Of a DNA stretch of 64,000 nucleotides, positions 12,879-25,500 are shown in pieces. The stretch spans positions 188,896,679-188,960,678 of the forward strand of contig RSEF01000001.1 of the NCBI GenBank assembly GCA_003993805.1, in the 5' to 3' direction. The notes beneath the pieces are model-generated. The model had not been told where the DNA came from. It saw nothing but the letters and a program-made list of their open reading frames with translations, and did not search any database. The DNA is from Himantopus leucocephalus (taxonomy: Eukaryota; Chordata; Aves; Charadriiformes; Recurvirostridae). The translations under genes and the position numbers were made by a program. Positions within the stretch are counted from its first letter, which is position 1. Every line of letters starts with the position of its first letter.

Positions 12879-12978
12879 NNNNNNNNNNNNNNNNNNNNNN
12901 NNNNNNNNNNNNNNNNNNNNNNNNNNNNNNNNNNNNNNNNNNNNNNNNNNNNNNNNNNNNNNNNNNNNNNNNNNNNNN
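12879..12978. other. Assembly gap (100 N)
   Basis: Exactly 100 N, the conventional placeholder for a gap of unknown size. It follows closely on a CR1 element, as expected where repeats break assemblies. Confidence 0.98.
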
Positions 12979-13729
12979 CTTCTTTTCTCCATTTTAGCAA
13001 TCCCAACCCTTTTTTATTATTATTGATGTGCTACCCTATGCACACTTGAAATACTTTTTGAGAAGGGTTTATTTCATACTAAGACATCTGTCAGAACCTG
13101 TGTATACTCCCTTCAATTTGCCAGGTTTACCTGTTTCAAGATATGAAAGGCCATTGCATCTATTCATTTTGCTTCTGCTCATAATACTCATCAGATACTA
13201 AATTTGTATCTAGAATTTTTAATCTAAGATTAACCATAAGCATGCTTATTTTTTTACCTATAATTTTCAGTTTTTCAGTGAGATGCTTTACTACAAAAAA
13301 GAATATTTAGCTGTCACCAGAGCTGCAAAATACGTAACCTGTTCAAGAAAAGAATCACACTTACAGTTCTACTGAAAAGAATTGTTAAACAAGTTATACA
13401 AGCAATAATACACATAACGATGGGGGAAATCTGCACTAAAAAAGGTAGGCCACATTTCTAAAGTTCATGGGTTTTTTTATTGCCCATTTTTATCACTTGT
13501 TTAAATGTGAAATCAAAAAGAAAACTACATAAAACTCAATGTGCTATCATGATGATAGAAAAAATATTCTGATCTCAGTTTCTTATGAAAGAATTATCAG
13601 CAAGCAGAGAAAACAAGGAGAGAAAGAGAAGACAAGGGAGAAAGAACATGCTGTGTGGGGCCATGGGTTAAAGGAAGCACCTTATTCTTACATATCATGA
13701 AGAGGACTAGAAGATTGCAAGTAACATTA
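12979..13729. other. Gene-free AT-rich stretch
   Basis: No gene or repeat family was recognised. A purine-rich patch lies at about 13600-13650. Confidence 0.5.
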
Positions 13730-13795
13730 TGCCAAGCTTTGGTGCTGACTCAAATCATTGAGACTCCCACTGGAGTAAGGGCAATAACAAAGCGA
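13730..13795. repeat. Possible ancient sauropsid repeat scrap
   Basis: The phrase GCTGACTCAAATCATTGAGA, then CTCCCACTGGAGTAAGGGC, resembles the same old repeat vocabulary noted at 2640 and 7850 (equivalents of CTGATTCAAAGCCCATTGA with TCCCATTGACTTCA). Low certainty. Confidence 0.25.
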
Positions 13796-14834
13796 GAAGG
13801 AAACAGAACAAGTCATGAAAACTAAACTGTATGGTTTGCAAATGAAAGGAAAGTGTATGAGACCAAAACAAAGTGGGACACATTCAGAATCAGTGAAAGA
13901 TGATGTTTAGGCGGTGTGTAGATGAATGGAAAGGGTGTTATAAGCTGAAGGGAATGAAACAAATGTCAGTAAACAAAACTGATGACTAACTTTAACATTA
14001 TAGTTACATAGGTGCTAATGTGTTAATAACAAATAGTTATAAAGGTATTATAAATATTTATAATGCTCTATTATTGTTACGAAACTTGACAGAGACACTG
14101 AAAAGTCTGAAGTAAGAATGCGTGTGTGACCAAGAAGAAAGAATTCATGTGTGACCAAGAATGTATTAAGACTGTCTTGAATAACACTTGGAAAAACATC
14201 ATTAAGATATCATTTCTTAAAGGAATGTTAATCTGCATCTGAAGAAAAACATACCCTGACAGGTCATCCACAGAATAACAGGTTTCCCAAGAAAATATGA
14301 TTCAAATATGTCCAGCTTATCTGAGAATAGGTGATCACATGATGAGCAGATTATTTAAGAAAATATCCATTTATGTGTTATCAAGTTAAAGAAAATAGGA
14401 AGCTATTCATTCTGGTCAAGATCACATAATTTAACCTGGTGGAGAATAATCAAAATTGGCCATAACTGGTTGCATAGATGAGGTTACTGCTACACTGGGC
14501 ATGTCAGACTGTAACAAACCTCACACAGTTGTGAAAGCACTACTTTTCTTCATAATCAGGTATGAAGAGTCGATTGTGCTGATACACTGAACTGTCTTGC
14601 TACTTCTGTAAGGGTTGTCTTATTGTCATCAAAGGGAGCAAAATCTTAGTATCTGACCTGAAGTTCTGCTGGCTGTGCTTGATTGGTCTTCTTACCCACC
14701 CTTGAGACTTAGTCTGTCCGCTAAACTTGGTGAATAATTTACTGGAGAATGAAACCTATCCAGCTTGCAATATAGATGTAAAAAAAGCCAGAACGACTCA
14801 CTATTTTTTAGCACCAGTTCAGATGGAAAAAGAA
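13796..14834. other. Gene-free stretch with a 25-bp imperfect tandem
   Basis: Nothing coding. A 14-nt word (tgtgtgaccaagaa) occurs at 14123-14136 and again at 14148-14161, giving a local direct repeat with 25-nt period. No other structure was seen. Confidence 0.55.
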
Positions 14835-14865
14835 GGGGGGGGGGGGGGGNGGGGGGGGGGGGGGG
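14835..14865 (+). repeat. Poly-G run of about 31 with one N
   Basis: G15, then an N at 14850, then G15. On the + strand this can form a G-quadruplex. The N suggests that the true length was not resolved. The adjacent + strand (14866-14885) is purine-rich. Confidence 0.9.
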
Positions 14866-15507
14866 CAAGGAAGAAAGAGACAAACGAAATCTTAAAATCT
14901 TAAAAAATGTTAATAGTTCAAGAACAAAACATTCAGATTTTTCAGGTGCGAGTCACAGATATACTTAGATCATTCTGCAATTACTTTCCTCTGGGACTGT
15001 TTAATTTGCTCTTGCTAAAGTCACCTGACACACACATTTTAGATGTGAGTGAGTGAAAAAGAGAATGATTCAATAACTTGGTGATTAAGCACCTTCACAG
15101 ACTGGGAAGAAGCATATAGCAGCTACGTTCTACTTTTCTGAACATACAGTAATGTAAATCAAAGGACCCTATTTAAAAGAGAAGTTAAGCTTCAGTCCAG
15201 TCTGTGTTTCAGATTAGATAAAAAGGAGGTTTGTAGTTCTGTCCTCCCAGGAGAATAAGTGAATTAATGAGCTATAGAGTAAAAAAGAGGTCCTCCCATC
15301 TCTGTTTTGTTTCTTTTTGTCTGTCCTCTAATGACTTTTATTCTTTGTTTCTGAATTAAGATCTTGGGTTTGTTTTCTGTTTTATTTTGGTTTCGATTTA
15401 GTTGATTAATTAAAATTGGGGTTTTTTTAATTACCCAAAAGGCATAACACTTAGCAGGTAGGCCCGTCCAATTTTCCAGTACTTTCCTAATCCAGCTGAG
15501 CTCCTGA
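14866..15507. other. Gene-free stretch
   Basis: No gene or repeat was recognised. The 99-codon minus-strand frame at 15264-15563 begins inside the TA/CA microsatellite and is rich in K, N and T, which suggests chance. Confidence 0.5.
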
Positions 15508-15565
15508 ATATGTATATATACATATACACACACACATGTATGCATATATATACATACACACACAT
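15508..15565. repeat. Compound TA/CA microsatellite
   Basis: An interrupted array of TA and CA dinucleotides with ATGTATGCATA turns. The alternating purine-pyrimidine pattern is typical of a decayed dinucleotide microsatellite. Confidence 0.85.
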
Positions 15566-18500
15566 CAAAAGCCTAGGAAATCTTGTAGGTTAACTGCAAA
15601 TTTGTGATTAAAAAGCATCCATACTATGGCTCAGATTATTTTAATTCCTCATTTATTTACACTCCCAAAGATATGCCCAACAGCTCCTTTTCTTCCAAAT
15701 GAGCAGCAAAAATAGTGAGAAGGCCCTAGAAGACCTTATGAGTGTACATTGCAGAAAAAATTTTTGCCTTTCAAGTATAATGATTCAAACCACAAACACC
15801 AAAGGCAGCCAGCAAGGCCTACAACTGACAATAATGATGAAAGGAAGGACTTATTTAATAGAAAATATGGTGAGGAAGAAAACGGCTATTACTGGTATTT
15901 AGATGCTGGATATCTAAACAGAGACATTTGGAGACATAAAGCCAGAGAACTGACAGTCATGGAACTGTAAATATTGAGAACAACCAGGAGGATCAGAAAG
16001 AAATAGATTGAACTGTTCATTAAAGATAGGATAAGAGTATGCAAAATACTGTTTCAAAGAGTAGCAGAAAAGGGGCATTTTTAGAGTGGTGCAAAGAACA
16101 TTGATGAAAAGGAATAAAACTGGATTTTCTGAAAACTGTGCTCAGTTACAAAGTTATGTCAAATGTGTAATAGGGCAGCTCTTATTGCTTAAATCATTTA
16201 AAACAAGACTGAATAACATATTTTGAAATAATATTGTACCAGGAGTAGGATGAACTAGTAGACCTTACTCTTTTAAGATCTCTCTGTCACTTCTGTACTC
16301 TATCCTAATCCAATTTAATTAGTTATGAAATCATTTATCAATAGGCTCTTTTCTGCCAGCTCAAAATGGGAGATTCTAAAGCAGTTATTACAAAAATGCT
16401 ATATATATAACATACATAAAATTTTTATTTCTGTTTTAATAGATGGTACTACACTCTTTCCTTAAGTCTTTCCCCAGCTTTGTGTTCTGAACTAAAAATG
16501 TTCTTAACATTCTTTGGGGAATAACATCAGGTCAGTATTACAACTATGGCAGTCTCTACTGGATTTTCTGTGGATTGTGGCCCTTGGCATTTTTTTTTTA
16601 AATGAAGCAAAATATTAATTTTGAAACAAGGGTCAGAGGTTCTGCTGTTCCTAAGACAACCAGCTACAGCTGGTTACTGTAGGCAACATAATACTTGTTT
16701 TTCTTTAAGAAAGACTGGCACTAGAAAGGATATGATAGGATATATTCAGATGGCTGAACTTGTCTGTAAATGACTATATGAGAAATGACAAAATGTCTTT
16801 GAGAACATGAAGCAGCAGTGCGTGTACAGGGGTTAATTTTATACAGGAATCATTTGCATTGCAAACACTGGTTTTGGGCAAGAAAACGGAAGATTATTAA
16901 AGATGTGGTATAGACAGAAGGACATATACTAGTGTTACTGAAACAACTGATGCTAAGAAGAGAAAAAATTGTGCAAATGCGTTATTTAATATTATTGGTC
17001 TTTGAGAGGGACATCTGAACTCCAAAGAAAGCAATATTGTCTCTGATATATTATAAACAGACAACTTTAATGGTAAAGCACCATTAGTCCTGTGCAGTCT
17101 TGATTTTAAGCTTTACATTTTGTGCTTTTGCATAACAATAGGTTCAAAATTAGCTTTTCAAATTTTTTAAGAGCAATCATTTCCAGAAATGACAATGACA
17201 ACCATTACTAAACAACCATTTTATGCCACTGACCTAATCATGAAGATAGTTTAGCAGAACACATTTAAAGAGCTAATCTATGTGATCCTGATTTAACAAA
17301 TACTGACACATGCCTAAATTATTTCTTATTTTTATATACTAAAGGAGGTCTTTAGCTTAAAAGAACAGGTTAATTTTCAGTTAATCATATAGATAAAAGA
17401 ACATGCTCTGCTGAATATCAACTCTAAACAAATGTCCTCTTGAAAAGACCACAAATGTTTTTTTATAGCAGTGGTATGAATTTATGCATAGTTGGCGTAA
17501 CAAAATTAAAATAAAACCCAAACTTTTTTACCCTATATTTTAATCAGAATGTTGTATTGTCATAGACTTCAAGCAGCATAACAATTAAGAAATGGATTAA
17601 AACAAGAATCTTAAGACATTAGTCTTTTTTTTTTTTCATTTTGAGAGTAGATGCCAAATCAGCTGTTTACACTCCAAGAAGGGCCTTAGCCTGTTCTAGA
17701 AGTTATTAATGACTCTTATTGGGTTCAAAGATCTTTTGATGTGTCCTGCATAGGAATTTGGTGTTGACCTGCTAAATTAAAGAGGATTTGAAAACTGAGG
17801 GTTTGATTGGGAAATTGTGAAGATGTTGCTAAATGATATGTTAATCAGCTTTACGGTTACTGTTTATATAAGAAAGTTTTTGTGGAGTTCTGCAGATAAA
17901 GAGTAAACTTTCTGCAATATTCCTGAGAAACAACAAATTCCTGGGCAAAATTGATATGAACAGGTATAAGAGAGAAGGTTGCACATTTCTTCATAGCACT
18001 CGCTGTCTTTGCACTGCTTTGACTGACAGTGACGTCAATTCAGCAACCATGTGTTTTTCTATAGAGGAGACTCTCCATTTTCAGCAGACTTTGCCAATAA
18101 AGTCAAAAGTTAGAAGCTTTGAATCAGAGGCACAGCCAGGATTAAAATCTTGGTTCTTCAGCTACAAAGAAAACACTGCATAACAGTTTCAAATTGGCTT
18201 TCTTATAAAATGGAGACATTAGAATTATAGTGGACCATCAGCTGTGTAAATCAGACTTTCTAGAGTCAAAATGTCAGTTTACTGTTCATGAATCAATTTT
18301 AATCCTGAAATAAGCAGGCACCTTTCCAGCTGAATTTACCGAGAGTAGCAGCCCTGGTCTATGATTAGGCACATTGGTCAACATTCATTGTAGCAAATAC
18401 AACTGAGATGCCTAAAACAGGTGAAGTCCAGTTGCTGTGCACTTTCTCTAACGCTAATAGCAAGAGAGATGGGACCCTTCAATAGGCATTTTGCAAGGGT

Positions 18501-18629
18501 GCCTGCACACTCACCCTTGTCAGATAGCCTGGATAACACACAAATAAGAATGTGAGTGCACATGGTGTGTATGGAGATTGAACATAGACAAAACTCTCTG
18601 GAGGGTGTTTGCACTAAAAATGGTCACGT
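15566..18629. other. Long gene-free AT-rich stretch
   Basis: About 3 kb without a recognisable gene or repeat. Two overlapping + frames (15699-15970) are 67 and 73 codons and K/N-rich. A minus frame at 18378-18614 has no known domain. Confidence 0.5.
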
Positions 18630-19230
18630 TAAGGACCTGACCCCAGCCCAGACAGGGCAGTGCAGCCTCATGATGGGTCGCTGGGAAAAGCCTGTACCCA
18701 GCAGTGGGGTGTCAGCATGGGGCCAGCACCCAGGGCCACCTCACTGCTGGGCGCAGGGGACCTTGTGGGGGGCTTCCTCACACAGAGCTGGAGGACTCGC
18801 ACCTCCCGCAGGGTGTGAGCAAGTGGGGAACCTGCTTTCCTGGGAAGGGGTGTCGGTCACGTCTGGCTGGGGGGCAGGGGAACCGTAGGGGTATCTTAAA
18901 ATTTTCTAAGGTTTAGTAATGGAAGGGTGTTTAGAAACTTGTAGGTGCTTATTAACATTTTGTAAATGTCTAGCATTGTGGTTTAACTGTTGTTTTACTG
19001 ATATTGATCCTGAATGTATAGCTCACTGATTGCTGGTTAATTACGTGTCGTTAATAAATCACTAAACTGCTTTGATCCTAATTTAGTTTAAACCATTTGA
19101 ACTGAGCAGTTTTTCCCTGCGAGAAAATTCAGTGCATCTAAAACTTGAATTATCTACCGGAGTCATTGGTGTTCCTCTCCATTAGCAATAGTGTTTGACT
19201 GTTGTAACTTCGGAGCCTTAGAAAAAAAAT
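18630..19230 (+). mobile_element. Candidate LTR (endogenous retroviral), solo
   Basis: A GC-rich block (about 18630-18890) in otherwise AT-rich DNA is followed by an AT-rich part with an AATAAA signal at 19053-19058. After that comes a U5-like segment (CCTGCGAGAAAATTCAGTGC, then a TCATTGGTGTTCC phrase, then TGTAACTTCGGAGCC). A GC-rich U3, then AATAAA, then a short U5 is LTR layout. The wording resembles avian LTRs I have seen, but I cannot name the family or fix the ends. No internal viral genes are nearby. The two overlapping + frames at 18556-18916 are side effects of GC-rich DNA. Confidence 0.4.
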
Positions 19231-21879
19231 TGAACTATACTTGAGTTATTGTACCAGCAACGTAGAATCTGAATAGATATCAACATTGCAGAGAATGAAG
19301 TTGCAAGTCTTCATTCACATAGTAATGAAATTATCACAACTGCAACAGCAATCCCTGGGGCAGGGACACCTAAAAGAGAGCAACTGTGTTTTTAAAGTCT
19401 TGCTCCGGAGCAGCATACTGTTTCCCGACAGTAAAAGATGGTTGCTAAAATCTCTCAAGCTTTATTGGAGTTGCTAAGCAATGATCAGAAAAAAATGCTA
19501 CAGCGGTCTGCCAATGCTATTTAAGTGTTTGGGTTTTTTTGTTTTGTTTTTGTTCCTGTTTTTTCCCTCAGGGTTGAAGAGGGCTGCATGATCACAAAGA
19601 AGATGTGCTAACTGATGGGCTTTTTATTGCAAAGCAAGGACTACAGACAAGTGTCAACACGTCACAAAAGTGCTTCTGTTTTACATAGATCAAAAAAAGA
19701 AACAGAAGAATTAGGCGGGGCATTCCATAAAGGGACCCAATAAACAAATTATTTCAATTATCTTGTACAAATTAAGTAGGTCTGGTCTCAGTTAGGGCAT
19801 GTAGCCAGGCAGCAAAGAGGTGCAAGGGCCCTACACAGAGAAAAAGGCCTGTTAATTATGAAGTCTGGCAAAGCATCTTTTCTTTTAGATCATAACAATC
19901 AAATAGCTTTTAGTGTTTCCCCTACTGATTTTTATTTTACACTTTCATGGTGCTACACAGCCATTTGGATGAAATTAGGCTACAAAACTACTTTGTGCAG
20001 CGGTCTCTTTTTTTCCTTTAGTCTGGCTATCAACATCTCCTGTAGAAAAACAATGGGCATGTTGCCCCAAGCTCTACCTGCTGTGCACACAGCCAGCCCT
20101 CCTCCCCCTCCGCTGTCACTCCCGCTGAGGCTAACAGCAACCATGTGTCATCCCAGCTCCTCTTAAACTCGTTGATCCTCCTGAGAAGATCCGCCTGTCT
20201 CTGCAAATCTGTTAGCTGATTGTCTCCTACCATAACTAACTGACAACACTTAATACATTTTCTTACCTGTTCCTTCTTAATATTCATGTGCACTGCATAT
20301 ACAATATGCACTAAGTGCAACTGGTGGCATAGCAGATGGATAGAACAAAAAGTGTATATATTACAGGGGGAAAAAATCATGTTGGTTTCTTTTTCCTTTT
20401 TTTTTTGCCCTTCTAAATAAGCAATATACTTTTTCCATTTTGTTTCTATTCAGAGGCCTTTGGTACCTAAACAAGATAGCACAGTTTTAGACATAGAATT
20501 CTTTGTATTATTAAATTTTAAATAAGAACTGTAGCTTTTTATTGCTCACATTTTTCAATAACTATTACATTTCAATTCTGCCAGAAAGACTCAATTCTGT
20601 CTGCCAATCAGTGTCAACAGCCAATCTCATCAATGTAACTGGACATTTATTTCAGAAAATTAACTTACATTCTGGTAAACATTATTGATTATGACAAGTG
20701 ATACTGTATGATTACTAACTGGGGAACTTCAAACATATGGAAAATCTCATTTCTGATTTCTTTACAATGTGATTATCCAGGAGAGCAAGTCATAGTAAAA
20801 CATGGTGTAGCGTATAATAGTCATTTAAATATAAAATAATAATTGCTGCTCTAGTGGTACCTCCATATGTAATTACACAATACATATTTTAAGAAGTCAC
20901 AGATTGCATATCCCCATGGCAGGCAGTTACTTCCATGGGGAGCGTTTCGTAAATGGAGGAAATTAACAGGCTAACAGCCAAATTATGACAGAAACTGACA
21001 AAAGCAAGAGGAAAATCAGTGTGAAGGATAATACTCCAGGCTTGACTTGTTCCATTATACTTAGCCATTACAGGGAGGCGCTCAGGTCACTGAATGATTT
21101 GTTCTGCAATACCTGTAACTGTGCACAATAGGCTGAGTGAAAGGCAGTATCCATCATAACTTTGAATTGCTTTGCTTTTGTCAGTTTGTGCTGTGCCTTT
21201 AACATTATTTAAGTATACTATGGGGAGTATTATTATTAAAGCCGGATTGGTACTGAATTACCCAACCTCCCTGTGGACCTAAGAGAACAAAAAATTGCCA
21301 GATGTGTGGTACCTATGCTTATTATCCAAAACTGAGTGCCTAACCCTGCACTTAATTTTGCTGTGTCAATTAATTCGTTTCACAGACATCAACTGCAATA
21401 TTAATGGAAGGAACCTGGTCAAAGAGGTATGAGGAAAATATTGAGCAGCAAAGCATGCTTTTTTTTTGGTGAATTATTTCATTCTTGCCCCTCTTTTGCT
21501 GTAATTCAGATAATTATTATACAGGTAAAATGGTTTTGTAGTTCAGGACATTGATGAATGATGATGCAAGGACTGGTGGGTAAATGTACACTATAAAATC
21601 ATCTTTAGCATGTGGGGGATGACCCAATGACTTCAACAGCAAAAATGCAAAAAGTCTTGAACAAATATGAAGTTATCATGGAGTCAGAAACTCTAAAATT
21701 GGGTCAATTCATTGTTTAAAAAAATGAGTGTCTAAATCCACTGAAGATAATGAATGTTGAAGGACCTTTCTGACAGTGGTTTCCCAGTGGATTTCATAGA
21801 TGTCTGGAGAGTGCTTCCAAACACCATTTCAGGAAAGCTGGGGACTTAAGATAGGGCTTAAACACCATAAAAAAAGAGT
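19231..21879. other. Gene-free stretch, partly non-repetitive and possibly constrained
   Basis: No gene was recognised. Parts (19260-20000 and 20880-21240) have a balanced, non-repetitive texture without CpG decay or repeat scars, as conserved non-coding DNA often does, but constraint cannot be seen in one sequence. A 116-codon minus frame (20030-20380) is treated separately as a weak candidate. Confidence 0.4.
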
Positions 21880-21950
21880 AGATATGAAAGTACTGCTGTC
21901 TCCCAGGTGAGTGTCATAACCACTGAACTACATGGTACATAAGCTATCTC
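21880..21950 (-). mobile_element. Probable tRNA-derived SINE fossil
   Basis: On the minus strand the sequence reads TAGTTCAGTGGTTATGACAC, then TCACCTGGGAGAC. This matches the pol III A box and the anticodon arm of a tRNA head (TRGYNNAGTGG, GGTTA..AC..C(A/G)CCTGGGAGA). The B-box region that should follow is diverged. A tRNA gene is unlikely because there is no good acceptor stem or B box. An old sauropsid tRNA-derived SINE is the best reading. The family is not determined. Confidence 0.45.
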
Positions 21951-22126
21951 ACTTCCATTGGCTCTAGCCCATTCCAATTCAGAGAAGAATTTGGATTTAA
22001 AATCCTGCTGGTTTTAAGGCTCTAAATAGGACATTATTGAGACTCAAGGTGTTGTACAAATGCCAACAGGCAGGAGCTTGAGGTGTCTGCAGGGCTAGGT
22101 AGGAACTAACTGATATTTTAATACGT

Positions 22127-22521
22127 ACAGAATCACAGAGTAGTTGAGGTTGGAAAGGACCTCTGGAGGTCACCTGGTCCAGCCCCCTGCTCAAGCAGGG
22201 ACACCTAAGAGCAGGCTGCTCAGGACCATGTCCATAAATTTTCTGAATATCTCTAAAGGTGGAGGCTCCACAGCCTCCCTGAGCAACCTGTGCCAGCGAT
22301 TGGTCACCCTTACAGTAAAAAAGCATTTCCTGATTTTCAAGAGGAACCTACTGTGTTTCAGTTTTTGCCCATTGTTCCTGGTCCTGTCACCGGGCACCAA
22401 TGAAAAGAGCCTTGCTTCATCTTCTTTCCATCAGCATGTACCCGTACTTTGGGGTTAATCCTCCCTAGGTGCAGGACTTGACATTTCCCTATTGGTAAAC
22501 TGCATAAGATTTCTGTTGGCT
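22127..22521 (-). mobile_element. CR1 LINE 3' end, minus strand, with internal deletion
   Basis: The + strand starts with ACAGAATCACAGAG (antisense 3' octamers). It continues through the antisense CR1 3' UTR and the end of ORF2: 'ggaaaggacctctggaggtc', the CCACAGCCTCCCTG segment, then TTTCCTG..TTTC. Near 22435-22465 it jumps to a more upstream CR1 part (CTAGGTGCAGGACTTGACAT, then a decayed AACTGCAT segment), so roughly the intervening ORF2 codons are lost. Translations seen on either strand within it are CR1 debris, not genes. Confidence 0.88.
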
Positions 22522-25500
22522 TTCCATATTAAATGAAAGCAGTTAAATCTTGCTTTGTCATACTTAGCTTTTGGAAGCTAACTAACTTCGTGCAACTCAG
22601 ATAAAAGTTTAGATTAGAAGGAAATAACCACAGTTCCCTAAATAATCAATGGCAGTACCTACTTGCCTCCAGCACGCATAGAGAAAGCTTACCATGATCT
22701 GAACACGTTGACATATAGACATAGTTTATAGGTTTCTAAAGCAGGGACAGTTTATGAGATCCTTTATGTGTAGTTTAGACTGTCATTATTCCAGAGCGTA
22801 GCAGTCTTCAGAAGGCAGAACAAAATCAGTCAGAGATGTTAACGTTGCAGCCACATCTTTTTTCTGAGTTTCATTTGCTGTGGTTGTGTGTCAATATCCC
22901 AGTATTTCTGGCAAGGGTCAGTCTGGATCCCCAAACTTTGCTCGATTTAGTCCTGAGCCCTTGAGTCTCAAAAAAAAGAAAAAAAAAAAGTTGTTATATT
23001 TGATGGATATGAGTCTGGTAGTAAGCCTCACGAGCTTAAAAACTTATTTCACACTGGTTTACGTAGGACAATTGTCCTGTGTACAGAAAATTGAGCAAAT
23101 AAACAATTGAGAAAACAATTGTGCATTTTATTTTTTTTTTTTCCCTAAGGGGGAGTATAGCTTCCAAACTAGACATAGCAGTAATTGTTGCTAGGAACAA
23201 ATTAGTACTTGTAGCCTTGTTCATCAGTTCAATTCATTATCTGGAAAAGCATGTAAGCCACACATGAAAAACACATAACTAGTTAATGCAACAGTGTTGG
23301 AGTCAAGTAACAGCAATGACTGCTGAGAATTAACAGAACTGTGTGATAATATGTTTTGGGACTAATAAAACAAAGGATGATAGGAATGCAAACACTAGGA
23401 AAGGGTTTGGTAGGTGGAGAGGATTAGCTCTCAGAGAACATGTCTACCTGATGTATTGCAGCACAGCAACGTGGCAGAGGTGCCAGAAGTGGCACTGATA
23501 TGAGAGGTATGGCACACTTCCAGGCTAATATACCCATTCCTCAGTTATTCTGCATCAATATGGTTCTCTCTACTTGACACTGTATTGTGTCATATAAACA
23601 TATTTAAGTCAGGAAAGATACTAGAAAAGAAGCTGTGGGAGAAAATGCTTCAGAAACAGGAAGGCAGCTTCAGTGACCTATTATATATTTTTTTTACAGA
23701 AGTCAACAGCATGTTTCCCACTGACTTTGGTGGTGCACAGTCAGATTGCTGGTATGCAGGTGATTCATAGAAAAAGTACCGATATTAGTAAAATATGTGG
23801 CTACATGGATTATAAAGGTTGTTTCATCCATCAAAGTCAATTTTGGTTGATAAACTAAATAAAGCTGAAAAGCCTGTAAAAGTAGAACCCCTACGAGTAA
23901 ATATATGAAGAGTAAATTAGCTACTTGTCATTCCTGTTTCTGTGACCACTTATTATATACGCAAGTCCTCCTTCAACAATTGCCTTCTTATAACTTCACC
24001 TAGGGAACATGCATGAAAAATATAAACTACAAGCTTGTAGCAGTGGAAATGTAGTTTATTTCTTTGCTGAAGTATAGAAGTCTAGATAGCTTGTTTTGAT
24101 ACCACAAAATCAATTCAGCTCTTTTGCTGTGAAAAACTACCAGGTTTTGCTTAGCAAGTACTTGTGAATTTGATTTATTGTGAAATATTTCTATTTCACA
24201 GCAAAATAGCTTTTTAGTTTTCTGTTTGTTTGTTTGTTTTTATATGAAGTGGCAAGCTTCCAAGTCTAAAAACTGCCTTTCATTTGTGTGGAAACTAAGA
24301 AAACACTTGAGGTGAAACCAAAAGTATAGATAGTATACAAGTATCCCTGGTATAACCGAGATCCTTTTTACACAGATTTCATTCAGATACCTTCATTGCC
24401 TCCTTTCAAGTTTGTTGGGGTTTTTTTCTTTCTTAATTTCTAATGAGATTTTTCTCACTTTTTTTTAATGCAAAATTCTTTTAAAATTCCTTTAATTTTT
24501 TCCTTATTATTTTTATATCTCTTACAAATATGTTAATGACAGATTCTTACTCTTTGTGCATTCAGTCTTTAAAAACATCCATGTATTGCACAATAGGGAT
24601 AAGAGAAGACATAAACAAATCTATATAGAATTATAATTCATAGATAAGCATCATACCCCCATGTAACTTTAATGACAGGAGATCTGGCCAGGGAAAATAC
24701 ATTGAAAGACTAGCAATTTGGGTGTTGATAATACAATGCCTGAAATCTGTGGATAATATAAAACGCTATAATAATCTTGAAATTAATGGGATGACTTCCA
24801 CTTAGGCAACATTGGCTAGTTTATTAACTGTAATATATTAGCAATATATTGCCAGAATTGACTTAGTAGGCACAATAAGTGGTAAAACTGCAAAAACTGA
24901 GAATAAGTACCCCCAGAAGTATAACTGCGACTGAAGAAATAATGGCTTAATTTTAATGGAATATGGCTCATAACATATAAGACAGTAAACAAATCACATA
25001 TAAAGCGTAAAAATATACATATCTGTTCATATTAGGTATAGTTTAAATTTGACACTGTTATTGTTCTTCAATCAGTATAAACTGGTTTGGGAAGAAGACA
25101 GATACTAACTTAATAAAAAAAAATATTTCCTTTTCAAATGTATTTCTTTTAGTAAGCTTTTTACTTGTTGAGTTAACCTTATCATCAGTTTTACACTGCC
25201 ACAATTTTTCATTGCTAGTTCTGGATATTTTCATTATTCACTGTGTGTCTTACAAACATTGATCAGCTATTATCAAGCCATAATACATGTCTAGGTTTGT
25301 GTTTTTATAATTCTGCAGAAGTCTTGCAAGTATAACTTTCCGGTTATGCCGTTTTCATGATCTGGTTTGAAAAAATATGTCTAAAATACCTGAATAGCTC
25401 CTTCAGGTTAAATATTTATATGATGATTTATAAAAAATAGTCATATAAAATCCTGTGATATTAACTGATGGTAAAAGAAAATTGTATTTTTAACTATGTA

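Noticed and set aside
18556..18916. 110- and 70-codon + frames in GC-rich DNA
   Set aside because: Two frames overlap in the same direction, as expected where GC-rich DNA lacks stop codons. LTR reading preferred.
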